Shown: positions 28,134-38,317, counted from the stretch's first letter. The stretch: 64,000 bases of DNA from Parapristionchus giblindavisi (GCA_943737045.1 CALSFV010000061.1:62001-126000), one strand, 5' to 3'. Notes: a model not told the origin generated them from the sequence alone. A program made the numbers and translations.

Positions 28134-28420
28134 AGATGGAGACCCACGAGTTTTTTCGTAATAAGACTATTCGGATGGAATGATAGAGATTCATCACACG
28201 AATCGAAAGACCTATCTGATATTGATTCCCGATATGTTTAAAGCTCACTATGCGCATTGAAAGTACAACTTTCAAGGCATGTAGAGAGTGCCCTTCCGAT
28301 TTGCATACTTGCTCTCTCATTTTCTCATTATCCCTTACGCCAATTACCATATAATATAAACAATAGCCAGCATGCTTATCGTGGCGGGAGTCAATCATAC
28401 CAACTCATGGGTCCCCTTCT
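28134..28420. mobile_element. TTAA MITE in satellite, copy 9
   Basis: ACTATTCGG lineage, preceded by two consecutive 201-bp short units. It is the last MITE before the array ends at about 28729. Confidence 0.85.
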
Positions 28421-28764
28421 TTAATGCCAAAAATGCATGGTTCAATGTTGTTAATTCGGCTGGAGCGGCCGTTGTTCAACATGGAACGTTGAAAATTATT
28501 CAGAATTTTTTGCCCTTTCGTTTGGTATATGACACGATGGGTTTCGCAGAAAATTTTTCATGTCAGGAATTGTTTTGTTCTTATCAGAGTGATGGTTACT
28601 TTTGTACTTAGGGCATTGTAGAATCAACAAAAGATTACAGCTTGACATGAACTGAAGTGTACATTATTCAGAATGTTTTGCTCTTTCACGTGGTATATGA
28701 CACGATAAGTTTCGCTAAAATATTGACGCGACATAAAAATGTAAGTGTAACAATTATCAGGTCT

Positions 28765-29191
28765 TGTTTACTGTGGAGTAGTGATGTATCATTGAAATCA
28801 GCGTAACGAGATCTTTGAAATGATATACAGTACAGCCCGATCTCCTTTTGTACTTGAGTGCCACTGCGGCGCGCTGCGACGCACATTTGCGCTCATCATT
28901 TATTTCTGTGGGTGCTCAATACTTTTCGATTCTCAAAGTCTTAATCATGATTTTCCGTTTGAAAAGTTGTTTTAATGACTAAAGAAACTGAAACAAAATT
29001 TTTATTGATGAGAAAAACAATTAAAATTCAAATCACACTGCTACGAAAACGATGGGTACTGTAAATTCCGAAAACGATGGGTACTGTAAATTCCGAAAAC
29101 GATGGGTACTGTAAATTTTTTCGTCTTATGTATTGTGGAGTAATGATGTATCATTGAAATCAGCATAACGAGATCTTTAAAATGATATATA
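28765..29191. repeat. Direct repeat pair and 25-bp tandem repeat
   Basis: A ~60-bp segment with the block GTGGAGTAGTGATGTATCAT occurs at about 28765-28828 and again, diverged, at about 29127-29191. Between them lie three tandem copies of a 25-bp unit (GAAAACGATGGGTACTGTAA core) at 29043-29117. I see no gene in 28730-29300. Confidence 0.8.
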
Positions 29192-29295
29192 ATCCTCATG
29201 GAAATTTTAAATTTTAAGGTTTTGATAACGAATCTGATGACAAATTGGAAGATTGTTGGTATCTCCACTCTATTCGCAAAAAATGTTAAAAGTAA

Positions 29296-29466
29296 CAATT
29301 AACAGGTCTTGTGTACTGTGGAGTACACTTTTTTCTGTTTGCGCAGAATTGTTTCGAATGAGACCGTAAAGCTTAATTTTGACTCGTTGCCAAGGAAAAG
29401 ACTCGTTGTCTATTTCTCACCTGATGCAATTCCATCTTAATGTAACTTGTTTACTTACAAAAGTAA
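29296..29466. repeat. ~170-bp dispersed repeat, copy 1
   Basis: This stretch (ACAATTAACAGGTCTTGTGT to TTACAAAAGTAAAT) recurs in the same orientation at about 30265-30433, with scattered substitutions and one short deletion. No open frame or terminal repeats are apparent. Confidence 0.75.
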
Positions 29467-30264
29467 ATGTCCTTAAGTAACTATGCTTGTTGGTATCTGC
29501 AGTCGGATGACTGGACCACATTATTCCCCTTGCTCGGTCCATCCATTATGAGCTTAGGAACCTTATCGGATAAGGTCTTTTAAGGGCTAAGTTAAGGCCG
29601 ATATGTTCTATGGAGTACACACTACGAGAGAGTGTGCAAAAGTGAGAGAGCACGGAGAGAGAGAGAGTCCATTCCGTTCTCTCTACAGGGGAAAGGAAAG
29701 AAGAAGAAGAATAAGAGGAGAGAGAATGGGATGAGGAGGGGGAGGGGAAAACGGGGACTTACTTGTCCTAAAATAATTCAAAATGAAAAATTGTCCAAAT
29801 TTTACCAAATTTCAGATTCATGCTGTGGTGATGCATTATTCGATACTGAACAAGTTTCATGCGAATTGCACATAAGGAAGTGCCCTTGCCACACTTTCCG
29901 CCAGAATGACGCCAGTTGGCGCCCGATCGCTGAAAAACTCCGGCCACACAACCAAGAGTATCGCCGCACCCGACTATCGAACGCTGGATAGGTCGCCATT
30001 ATTCTGAGCGCCTACAATATCGATTGATGATAGCGAATATTAGCCTAAGACAATCACACAACGGGAAATGATCTTTGATCTAATCTTTGTAGTATCATAT
30101 TCGATCATAAACCTGATCTTTCTCCATTTTATCCATAACGTTCAAGAAGATCAGAGATCAAGGATCAAATTATATAGATCAAAGATCAAATGAAGGAGGT
30201 CAAAGAACAATATGCGAAGATTAGAGATCAAAGATTGTCAAAAGATCAAAGATCCCTGTTCAAT
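29467..30264. other. No gene seen; GA-rich and GATCAAAG-rich
   Basis: GA-rich runs at 29620-29750 produce spurious open frames. The segment at 30069-30252 is crowded with GATCAAAG/CTTTGATC words, a motif scattered through the rest of the window (34798, 36227, 36853, 56527, 61510, 61911). I find no exon here. Confidence 0.6.
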
Positions 30265-30433
30265 GTAACAATTATCAGATCTTGTGTACATTTTTTTTCT
30301 GTTTGTGGAAAATTGTTTCGAATATGACTATAAATCTTAATTTTGGCACGTTGCCAAGAAAAAAATAGTTGTCTATTTCTCACCTGTTTCAGTTCCATCT
30401 TAATGTACCTTGTTCACTTACAAAAGTAAATTA
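30265..30433. repeat. ~170-bp dispersed repeat, copy 2
   Basis: Second copy of the repeat at 29296-29466. From 30434 to about 31360 the sequence is AT- and CT-rich with no convincing exon. Confidence 0.75.
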
Positions 30434-31368
30434 CTGTCATGTAAACTGGTGAATTCAGTCATAATATGATAAATGCATTATTTCACTTCATAGCTATCGT
30501 ACTGTACTTCGACTGCAACAGTCCTGTAATGATCACACGCAATAATGTGATCGTTCTTTGATCATAGCAGAGTGAGAAAGTGTGCAAATGTAAGAGAGGG
30601 AAGACGATGTCTAGATAGAACGCGAGATAGTTTGGGTTAGTGAGAGAGTACAGAGAAGGAAAGGAAATGATCGATATTATTTGTCATTCATTGGCAACAT
30701 CTTTCCTCTTCGTCTTTCCCGCCAATTTCATTGGGACAAACTGCCGCTTTGCCTTTCTTCGTTAAACTTCTTCCAATTTTGACTATCTCCCTTTAGATGT
30801 TTCTCCCTTTCTAACTCGGCATTATTTCAGAACACGGGAGCAGAACAAAAGTCCAGAGTCCAGTCCAAAAGAAATTGCTTATTATTCTAGACTTTTCAAA
30901 CTTTTATATTATTCTTTTGGAATCGTCCCGTATTCTGAAGTACTCACTCTACCTCTTGCTGACTTCACCATCTCTCTACCTCTTCTTGACCTTTCAATAT
31001 CTCCAGCTAGCTATTGTCATTTCCATAACCTATTTTATTTTCGTTTTCGTTTTTCTTGTTTTTCTTTTCTTTTTTTTCTTCAATCTCTCCTTTTCATCAT
31101 TCAAAGTTCATCTATGTTTGGATCTTCTGTCGTTCGTTTATCATCAGTCATTCTTCATCTCCTTCTCTTCCTCTCTATCTCTCTTTCATCCATTATCATA
31201 CCAATCGATCAATAAGGAAGAGAGTAGACCATCAATCGATAATGTTTAACCATCCTTTTGTGCGTCTATTTCTTGATATATTGCACTTTTATGTTTATTC
31301 TCTCTTCTAATCACCTCTCTACTTTATTCATATTTTTCTGCTCCGCATTCAATAATAATTCGGAGGTC

Positions 31369-31461
31369 GTATCCATGAATCGTTACAAACAATTTGTCGA
31401 TCAACGTAACGCCGTGGATGCGGTCTTAGACGATGTTCGCAATGTGCCCTTCTATCTTTAA
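31369..31461 (+). pseudogene. Candidate exon or gene fragment, EEP-like
   Basis: A short frame reads MNRYKQFVDQRNAVDAVLDD and ends VRNVPFYL before a stop at 31459-31461. Base usage and residue pattern look coding. An R-x-x-Q helix followed by a hydrophobic strand resembles the segment just before the GDFN motif of endonuclease/exonuclease/phosphatase (EEP) fold enzymes, but GDFN itself is absent. No good acceptor (only TCGGAG/G) and no donor before the stop are visible. A 176-bp inverted repeat begins only 20 bp downstream. I read it as an isolated or interrupted exon, possibly belonging to the same gene as 37146-37637. The family assignment is an inference from a very short piece. Confidence 0.3.
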
Positions 31462-31480
31462 TTGTATTTACCACACTCAC

Positions 31481-31966
31481 AAGGGAAGTTAGATTGGGCG
31501 GTCCCGGACTTCGGGATGGGACATATACCATTCGATAGGTATCCGGAAAAGAAGATTTTTTATGTTGGTCATTTTGGCAGAATGCCCCTGGGCGCAGAGT
31601 TATTTGCATATTTCTGCGGATTTTCGCCCTACAATGAAACACATTCTCTGTGAGATCGAAAGGAAGCAGTGGTGAATAAGAGTGGTAAACAACACAAGCA
31701 ATGGCAAAAATGAATTTATTTATTTTTATATTCACTTAAAGAGGATGGTCTATGTATCTTTTGCTTGCAAGTTCGATTCCCGCACAAGCTATCTCACAAA
31801 GAATGTGTTTCATTGTAGGGCGAAAATCCGGAGAAATATGCAAATAACTCCGCGCCCAGGGGCATTCTGCCAAAATGACCAACATAAAAAATCTTCTTTT
31901 CCGGATACCTATCGAATGGTATATGTCCCATCCCGAAGTCCGGGACCGCCCAACCAGACTTCCCTT
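31481..31966. repeat. Near-identical 176-bp inverted repeat
   Basis: Arms 31481-31656 and 31791-31966 are reverse complements differing at only a handful of positions, around a 134-bp spacer. Both arms begin, reading inward, AAGGGAAGT and end near TCTGTGAGAT / TTTGTGAGAT. The spacer contains a B-box-like GTTCGATTCC at 31771-31780. The high arm identity implies a recent inverted duplication or an active fold-back element. No coding capacity is visible. Confidence 0.85.
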
Positions 31967-32140
31967 GTCAGGCCACGACTGTCCTTTGGGCCCCTTGGTC
32001 GGCAAGAAAGTTCGATTCCCAACCTAGCCCAACTGTTTTTGCTATTTTTTTTTCTTTGACGTACTTCCGCTCTCCTTACGCTAACGTCCATATGCGACAG
32101 CGGTCATGTAAAACGATCATGAACTATCTTATTTTCCTCA
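31967..32140 (+). mobile_element. tRNA-derived SINE, 5'-truncated copy
   Basis: Shares with the copy at 37853-38090 the block GGTCGGCAA, a B-box-like GTTCGATTCCC at about 32010-32020, a T-rich TTTTTGC block, CCGCTCTCCTTACGCTAACGT, and a GATCATGAACTA tail. The tRNA A box is missing, so the left end is truncated or replaced by the adjoining inverted repeat. Confidence 0.6.
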
Positions 32141-32359
32141 AAATTACAATACACATTTTAAAATATTGATAAGGACATTGTACTTTGTGTTCAATGTGCT
32201 TTCAATGACTATTAATATTTCATTACTTGGTCGAATAAAACAAATCAATAGAACTATGATTGACGATTTCAGTAGCGTTTAAAATTTTCAAAAGGAAGAC
32301 TTGTAAAAGTATTCGTTAAAGAAATCAAGAACGAAACATTGAAATGAAATTTGAATCTG

Positions 32360-34088
32360 ATTTTATTAGTCATACATCCGAAATAAGTGACAACATTTTA
32401 AACAAGATGTAAATTTATGAGTGAGGCTGAAAAGAGAAGATTATTGATTGAAATGAGGAACTAAAGAAAACAAGAATTTACGTTTTTTTTTCGTGAAATA
32501 CTGTGAATCGTATATATAGTTAAAATGTAATGATTAATCTATCATGCTTTTGCTCTGGTATTTCAAAACAATAGCTTTACCTAGTCATTCAATACTTCTT
32601 ATGGTAGTGCAATCTGCTATCTTGCATGAGGGGCAAAGAGGCTATGTAACTGTGTAAAATGTACACAGGTAATAGTATATACAAAGCACTACCCTCTTAT
32701 ACCTCCTCATTTCCTACCATCCACCTTGACAATTCACTTATTTATTCAATTGTCGTTTCAAATGGTGTCACATCTTTGATGTGTCCTTGATAAATTAAAT
32801 TAAATTATATTAAATACGAACAATGAAGAGATTCATAGAAACATAGAGGAAGAAACAAGGAATTCATACAATAAATATTACATACCCTCTTACAAGAAAC
32901 AATATAATATTTGACACATACTGTATAAAATCTACCGTAATCTTCCACTGTAAATTGTTCAAGTCCTTTTCAGATATTCGTGATAGGTTACTTATGTATC
33001 AGCATATTGTCCGAACTGGTTGGACGACTTATATCTCTATCAGATGTTCAAGGAAGCATCATTTGTGCGGCCATTGTGCTCCTATATGTCTCTAGAAATG
33101 GCTATAGTATTGATTACAAGATAGGAAGTGGCTCTGTCTCATACTCAGAGTAAGATCAATGATAGAGTGGCCAGATGATGAGAGCAGATCGATGGGCAGA
33201 GACGCAGAGAGTCATCGCGCGCGCACTGAACCCGAATTACCACCACTATTGAGACGGGTGGCGAAAAAAAAAATTAAAAATTTTAAAAACTTATAATTTC
33301 GATAAAATAAAAATGCTAATTGATTCTATTAGTTCTCCTGGCAAAGATTTCGTATGAAAAAGTAGAAATATATGTTCCTAAAGATAAAAATTATCAAAAC
33401 AAAGATTGACTATTAACATAATTTTTATTTGCATATTCAGTTCATAAAACGAGATAAATAAATAAATAAATAAAATGCGGCATAGACCATTCATACAATG
33501 TGATCGGGCCGGACAATTTGTACACCACCTGAGAAAAATCAGACTAGTTTAAACTAGGGTATTATACCGGAAGCTCGCTCTTTATTTTGTAATAAATAAT
33601 ATTTTTACGCTTTAGTGATGTTTTAAAATTTAAAATTTATAACAGTACGATAACGGTAGATTCTAGAGGTACAGTAATCCAATTCTCTACCGGATCTCAG
33701 TGATGGTATTCTGATAATTGCTAACATTTGGTAGAGTTTTTCAATGTGTATTATTGTTTTAAACCATTATATTTGTTCCATTTTGACTACACGTACTAAC
33801 ATTCATTGTATCAAGAAATGACGTCATCTTTAGTATACTGTACTTCCTCCACAAAGTTGTGCGTTTTATGGTATATCTTAGGTATGCATAAACTCTAGCA
33901 AAAGCATGATAGATTAATCATTACATTTTAACTATATATACGATTCACAGTATTTCACGAAAAAACGTAAATTCTTGTTTTCTTTAGTTCCTCATTTCAA
34001 TCAATCATCTTCTCTTTTCTGCCTCAATCATAAATTTACATGTTGTTTAAAATGTTGTCACTTATTTCGGATATATGACTAATAAAAT
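32360..34088. mobile_element. 1.7-kb element with ~195-bp terminal inverted repeats
   Basis: Terminal inverted repeats at 32360-32556 and 33897-34088. The outer ends read ATTTTATTAG / CTAATAAAAT, and the inner ends AGCAAAAGCATGATAG. The interior is AT-rich and holds no long open frame, so this is non-autonomous. An internal retroposon-like tail sits at 32765-32815: a CACATCTTTGATGTG hairpin followed by AAATT repeats. A GCGCGCGC run lies at 33217-33224. No target-site duplication is obvious, so the superfamily is undetermined. Confidence 0.8.
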
Positions 34089-34107
34089 CGGGTCGAGACC
34101 ATGTTAG

Positions 34108-34412
34108 CAAAAGACATTTGCGCAATACGAAGGGAATGGGCATTTGCGCAAGATCTCATTTGCGCCGAGTTACATTTGCGCCAGTACCAAATGCGCAAAG
34201 GGACATTTGCGCAGGAACCAAATGCGCCGGAACCAAATGCGCAGAGGGACATTTGCGCAATAACCAAATGCGCGGAGGGACATTTGCGCAATAGCCAAAT
34301 GCGCGGAGGGACATTTGCGCAATTACCAAATGCGCGAGGGACATTTGCGCAATAACCAAATGCGCGGAGGGACATTTGCGCAATAACCAAATGCGCCGAG
34401 GGACATTTGCGC
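34108..34412. repeat. ~31-bp minisatellite (GGGACATTTGCGC)
   Basis: About ten imperfect copies of a unit built around GGGACATTTGCGCAATAACC and AAATGCGCGGA. Copies shorten and diverge to the left. Open frames on both strands (repeats of NVPSAHLVIAQ type on the minus strand) follow from the absence of stops in the unit, not from a gene. Confidence 0.9.
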
Positions 34413-34552
34413 TGAATATGTCTTTTATTTTATTTTATTTTATTTTCTCATCATTTTTCTTGCAATTGTTTCGACAACAATGTGGTCAGAATGAATATTG
34501 ATGCTGAGCATACAAGGGAATGGTCGGAGCGTCGCCATTTTATATGTTCTAC

Positions 34553-35339
34553 GTGTCACTAGACCATTGTTTCTGTTTTTTTTTTCGTTAGAAGTTAGGT
34601 GAAAGTCTCTCTTTCGGTCATCCTCTATCTTGTCTTCTTCTCTCCCTCTCCTTCCTTCTGTTTTTCTCTCTTCTCTTCTTTCTCTCATCTCTCCCGCTTT
34701 CTATCTCTACTCACCCCTCTCTCATCCATTCTCTCCCTTTACCTCTCCACTTTCTCTTAACTCCCTCAATGCCTCCTCCTGATTATTTTTTACTTTGATT
34801 GATCTTTGATCTTTACCTTTTCGTTCATTTTCCAATCTGGTATTCATATGTTCGATGTTTTCGATGTTTATTGTTATTACTATTTAGGGGAACACTGTTT
34901 CAGCTATAGGTTCTAGACAGTGAACATCGGAAAGGATGAATGATTAACGCATTGATTAGCTCTTTGTTAAGCTCATATTCGTACTTTCTGGGCGATATTG
35001 ATGAAATAAATATCGTACTCTATGTTGGAAAACTTTTGCTATCGTTCTTTCTTTACCGTTTGCTCGTTAAAATATTCGCTGGAGTCCGAATATTTTTCAT
35101 TTTTTCTCATGAATAGAAATCATCAAAAGAACTTTTTCATAACGGAAACTCATGATTAAGACATGCGTTAACAACGCGACCGAGCTGTACTGTATATCTT
35201 TTAAATATTTGTAATAGTTCAATTTGCATATGTATTGCCATTGGAATCTCAATTACTATGTGATCACAGCGTGATGTTGGCACGACGCCAAGAAAATCTC
35301 TCGTTGTCTGACCCTCTCGTTTTCCATGTATTCTCGCCG

Positions 35340-35377
<38 letters not shown>

Positions 35378-36277
35378 CACTCTCCCTCTTTCTCTTTCTC
35401 TAACATGCTCTAACCTCGCGTTCTTCTCTCTTTGTGAGTGATGGTTCTTCGATCAGCCTCCGTACCAGAGAGGCCTAACCTAAAATCTGTTCCCCCTTTT
35501 GTATCAATCGATATGTGAGATAGGAAGCCTTCATTTGTAACGTAGTTGACAGAGGACATAGACCAAACGGGGAAGTGGCATGAAACTGATCGATGGCAGA
35601 CTGAATAGGATGGCAGCGATGAACACTGAAACAAAATACAATATCTGTGCAGTTGTCTATCTGTTGTCTGACTCTCTCGTTTCGCTTATTATCACACCAC
35701 TCTCTCTCTCTCTCACCATCTCTCTCTCACCCTCTGTCTATCTCACCCTCTGTCTCTCTCTGTCTCTCTTTCTCTCACATGCTCTAACCTCGCGTTCTTC
35801 TCACTCCATGAGTGGTGATTCCTTGATCACAGTAAAGACTGTGGAGATATGAGAGAGTGGTGAGATAGTGTGGAGAAGTGAGAGAGGTCAGAGAAAGAAA
35901 CGAATGATCTACCATTGTTTATCAATCGTTGTTCCCTCCGTTCTCGTTATCTTTCCCGCCATTTGATATGTTTTACGCGTCTATAGACCATTGTTTCTGC
36001 TTTTTGGTTAGAAGTTAGGTCAAAGTCTCTCTTTCGGTCATCCTCTATCTCGTCTTCTTCTCTCCCTCTCCTTCCTTCTGTCTTTCCTTCATCTCTCTTC
36101 TCTCCCACTTTCTATCTCTACTCACCCCTCTCTCATCCATTCTCTCCCTTTACCTCTCCACTTTCTCTTAACTCCCTCAATGCCTCCTCCTGATTATCGA
36201 TTGACATTTTTTACTTTGATTGATCTTTGATCTCTCTACCTTTTCGTTCATTTTCCAATCTGGTATTCATATTTTCG
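34553..36277. repeat. Duplicated CT-rich blocks
   Basis: Three direct duplications. About 34553-34850 recurs at 35975-36277 (shared TCTCTCTTTCGGTCATCCTC and TTTTCCAATCTGGTATTCAT). About 35298-35440 recurs at 35660-35810 (shared CATGCTCTAACCTCGCGTTC). A GA-rich block at 35855-35935 recurs at 36385-36462 (shared AGAAAGAAACGAATGATCTA). A (TC)n microsatellite is at 35344-35376. No gene is seen between 34440 and 36590. Confidence 0.75.
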
Positions 36278-36594
36278 ATGCATGGATGTCCACGTCATGT
36301 GAGACTCTCCTTATTGTATTTTGAACTGCGATCGATATCAACTGACTAATCAAAATTATTGATTTTCTTTGATCAGATCGAGACTTTATATGAGAGTATG
36401 TAGAAGTGAGAGAGGTCAGAGAAAGAAACGAATGATCTACCATTGTTTATCGATCGTTGTTCTATGCATTCTTGGTTTCTTTTCCGTCATCCATCATTTT
36501 CTGTTATCGTACATGTTGTTGTTCTTTAGCTTTCCTTCTATTCTTTTTGTACGTCAAAATAGTTCAGGATTCTCGCTTCTTCGAGTTCTCTTAA

Positions 36595-36706
36595 AGGGAG
36601 CGTTACCTCACTCAATGGTCTCTTCATTGCGCACACTATTTTCTGTTCTCTAACAACGAGAGAGCATTGCGCGTCGAAGAGATCTTTGAGTGAGGTTACG
36701 CTCTCT
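36595..36706. mobile_element. 112-bp TTAA fold-back MITE, copy a
   Basis: Almost entirely palindromic. Arms start AGGGAGCGTTACCTCACTCA on the left and are mirrored by TGAGTGAGGTTACGCTCTCT on the right. TTAA lies on both sides (36591-36594 and 36707-36710). Two more copies lie at 57261 and 62319. The termini and TTAA duplication indicate a non-autonomous piggyBac-type element. Confidence 0.85.
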
Positions 36707-37145
36707 TTAATATTTATCTCCGCCACCCTCTCATCTCTTCACTCAACCTCTATCTTGCTATTATCGATTGACTGTAATTTCATGTCTTTGATTTCTCATA
36801 TCGTCCATCACCCCTCCCAACCGTCTCCTGTTAGCCCCATCGTTTTAATTGATCTTTGATCTTTATCTTATCGCTCACTGTCCCTTTTGGGATTCGTAAT
36901 CTTAAATTTGTGGCTCTCCTCTATTGCACCGCTTTCATTTTCTTCCACTATCCTAGTTCTATTCGTAATATTCAGTGAAGTGATATACATCTTATTCACT
37001 ATTCATTATGGATAGTTCACTACTAGTTTTGATGTCCGTGCAAATCATTTAACCTTATTGCTTCATCCTTCATTATTCTTGTTTTAACTGATGGGTAAAT
37101 AAATAAATACATTTCTAATCCATCTCAGATGAAGCCCGTTGTTAG

Positions 37146-37637
37146 TGCTCTCAACGTCCGACTCATTCGTCTCGAGGGATGTCGACGGAGTCGAGGACGT
37201 CGTTCTGAAGGCTGAAGGCGCCCTCTCCTCTGGACCCTACAGTCCCTGCGACAAGGTATATTATGAGGAGAGAGAAAAAGGAATAGAATGACTGTGCCAG
37301 AGAGAGAGAAAAAGGAAAGATAGAGACAAAAAAAAACTGCGGTCCGATGTTTCGATGTTTTATATGTATGTACTGTTTAGCAATCGCAACCCACAGCTAA
37401 TCAAAAATAGCAAAAAGCTGTGACTGCATAATGTTTTTACATATGTCCTTCCACAATGTTGTTGCTGCTAGATGTGATTTGGTATATCTAGCTCTCTTGT
37501 AGCGACCCTTCCTTTATTAGTGATGTGCTAATTTATCTTTGTTCAAGGTGGATTTCATCTTTGTCGGTCATTCTAGCAGAACCAACGTCGTTGATGCTCG
37601 TCTCGTGCTTCGGACGGATGGATCTTCTCCTGGCTAG
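37146..37637 (+). CDS. Last two exons of an unidentified gene (EEP-like?)
   Basis: Exon 37146-37255 (after TTAG, donor AAG/GTATAT) encodes LSTSDSFVSRDVDGVEDVVL followed by KAEGALSSGPYSPCDK. It joins in phase 0 to exon 37548-37637 (acceptor GTTCAAG), which encodes VDFIFVGHSSRTNVVDARL plus ten residues, and the stop at 37635. A canonical AATAAA at 37674-37679 supports a true 3' end. The VDFIFVG strand followed by VVDARLVL resembles the DYIF...V strand near the C terminus of EEP-fold enzymes, but the SDH motif that should follow is absent, so the protein may be truncated or the family wrong. Upstream exons are not identifiable apart from a possible piece at 31369-31461. All frames immediately 5' of 37146 contain stops. 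Confidence 0.45.
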
Positions 37638-37673
37638 CCTGTTGCAGCATCCTGCTGTATCTATTTGCCTAAA

Positions 37674-37679
37674 TAATAA
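37674..37679 (+). promoter_or_regulatory. Polyadenylation signal AATAAA
   Basis: AATAAA 37 bp after the stop codon at 37635-37637, at a normal distance for a nematode-type 3' UTR. Confidence 0.5.
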
Positions 37680-37731
37680 AGATTTTGGGGTTGTTAATGT
37701 TAGTAATCGGTGTCCAAGCCCGCGAAGTTAA

Positions 37732-37816
37732 ATGGGCGGGGCCAGCATCACTATATAAATAGGGCTCGACAAAAATGGGCGGAGCCACGCATCGGTATAT
37801 AAGTACAGGCATGAGT
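37732..37816 (+). promoter_or_regulatory. Duplicated GC-box plus TATA-box module
   Basis: Two direct copies of ATGGGCGG(G/A)GCCA followed about 10 bp later by a TATA box: CTATATAAATAG near 37752-37763 and GTATATAAGTAC near 37795-37806. The order and spacing are preserved in both copies. No coding sequence on the + strand follows closely; a tRNA-derived SINE starts about 45 bp downstream. Confidence 0.4.
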
Positions 37817-37852
37817 GAGTATATCTAGATCCTTTGACACAGGGAAGAATAG

Positions 37853-38090
37853 GGACCCATGGTCTAGGGGATAACAGGTCGGACCATCAATCCGATCGGT
37901 TGGTCGGCAAAAAGGTTCGAATCCCCGAGGAGGATTGGCAAAAGAAGACATCTCCTAACTGTTCCCAACTCTTTTTGCCATTTTTTCAGTTGATGTATTC
38001 TCGCTCTCCCTACGCTAACGTCTTGTGAGTGACAGAGGTGCCATAGAATGATCGCGAATCGTGAACTAACTTTTTTCACAAACATTCTTT
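37853..38090 (+). mobile_element. tRNA-derived SINE
   Basis: The head has a canonical pol III A box, TGGTCTAGGGG (37860-37870), and B box, GGTTCGAATCC (37914-37924). An anticodon-like hairpin lies between them (TCGGA / TCCGA around a 7-nt loop with C at position 33, so not a functional tRNA). The body (TTTTTGCCATTTTTTCAG, CGCTCTCCCTACGCTAACGT) matches the copy at 31967-32140. A functional tRNA gene is unlikely because the T stem does not pair. Confidence 0.7.
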
Positions 38091-38317
38091 CTAAATGATT
38101 TCCACACTAATTATGATTAAATCGACCAAGCTGAGTTCAAAAATCTCATTTATTTTGATGCCACGTTTCGCCCAATACGGCTATCGCGCATTCTCGCGAC
38201 CCTCTTATTATCTTTTTTTTTATTGAAAAATAATACTTTAATTAATTAATTAAAATAGAATGAGAGAAAGAAGAACTGTGTTTTAGTTATCGTTGAATGT
38301 GCAGAAGACTAAGTTAA

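Larger units (their letters stand above)
568..28729. repeat. 28-kb satellite array, 321-bp monomer
   Basis: Tandem array of a 321-bp monomer. Successive copies at 1288, 1609, 1930 and so on differ by single bases. Variants are: a 327-bp form with an extra AATGTT before the AGGGCATTG block; a 201-bp form lacking 120 bp; and forms with inserted MITEs. The monomer contains two related ~82-bp modules (both start ATTATTCAGAATTTTTTGCT and agree at roughly four of five positions), separated by a unique part containing GGCTGGAGCGGCCGTTGTTC. Every full copy shows the same short open frames (91 and 65 codons forward, 63 reverse). They overlap each other and their differences between copies show no codon bias, so I do not call them genes. 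Long near-identical arrays may be mis-sized in an assembly. Confidence 0.95.

Noticed and set aside
967..28611. Repeated open frames of 91, 65, 79, 126 and 195 codons throughout the satellite
   Set aside because: They recur with the monomer on both strands and overlap one another. Copies differ without codon-position bias and some are broken. No domains are visible.
1..28729. CRISPR-like regular spacing of repeats
   Set aside because: Units are contiguous 36-bp or 321-bp tandem copies without unique spacers, in a eukaryotic context.
29632..29991. 119-codon frame starting MCKSERARRERESIP
   Set aside because: The first half is GA-rich low complexity. The second half shows no domain and no splice signals.
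31462..32059. Matching frames around 31462-31653 and 31682-32059
   Set aside because: Both are readings of the two arms of the 176-bp inverted repeat.
37853..37932. Functional tRNA gene
   Set aside because: A and B boxes are perfect, but the T stem does not pair and the base before the anticodon is C rather than T. The downstream body is shared with another copy, so it is a SINE head.
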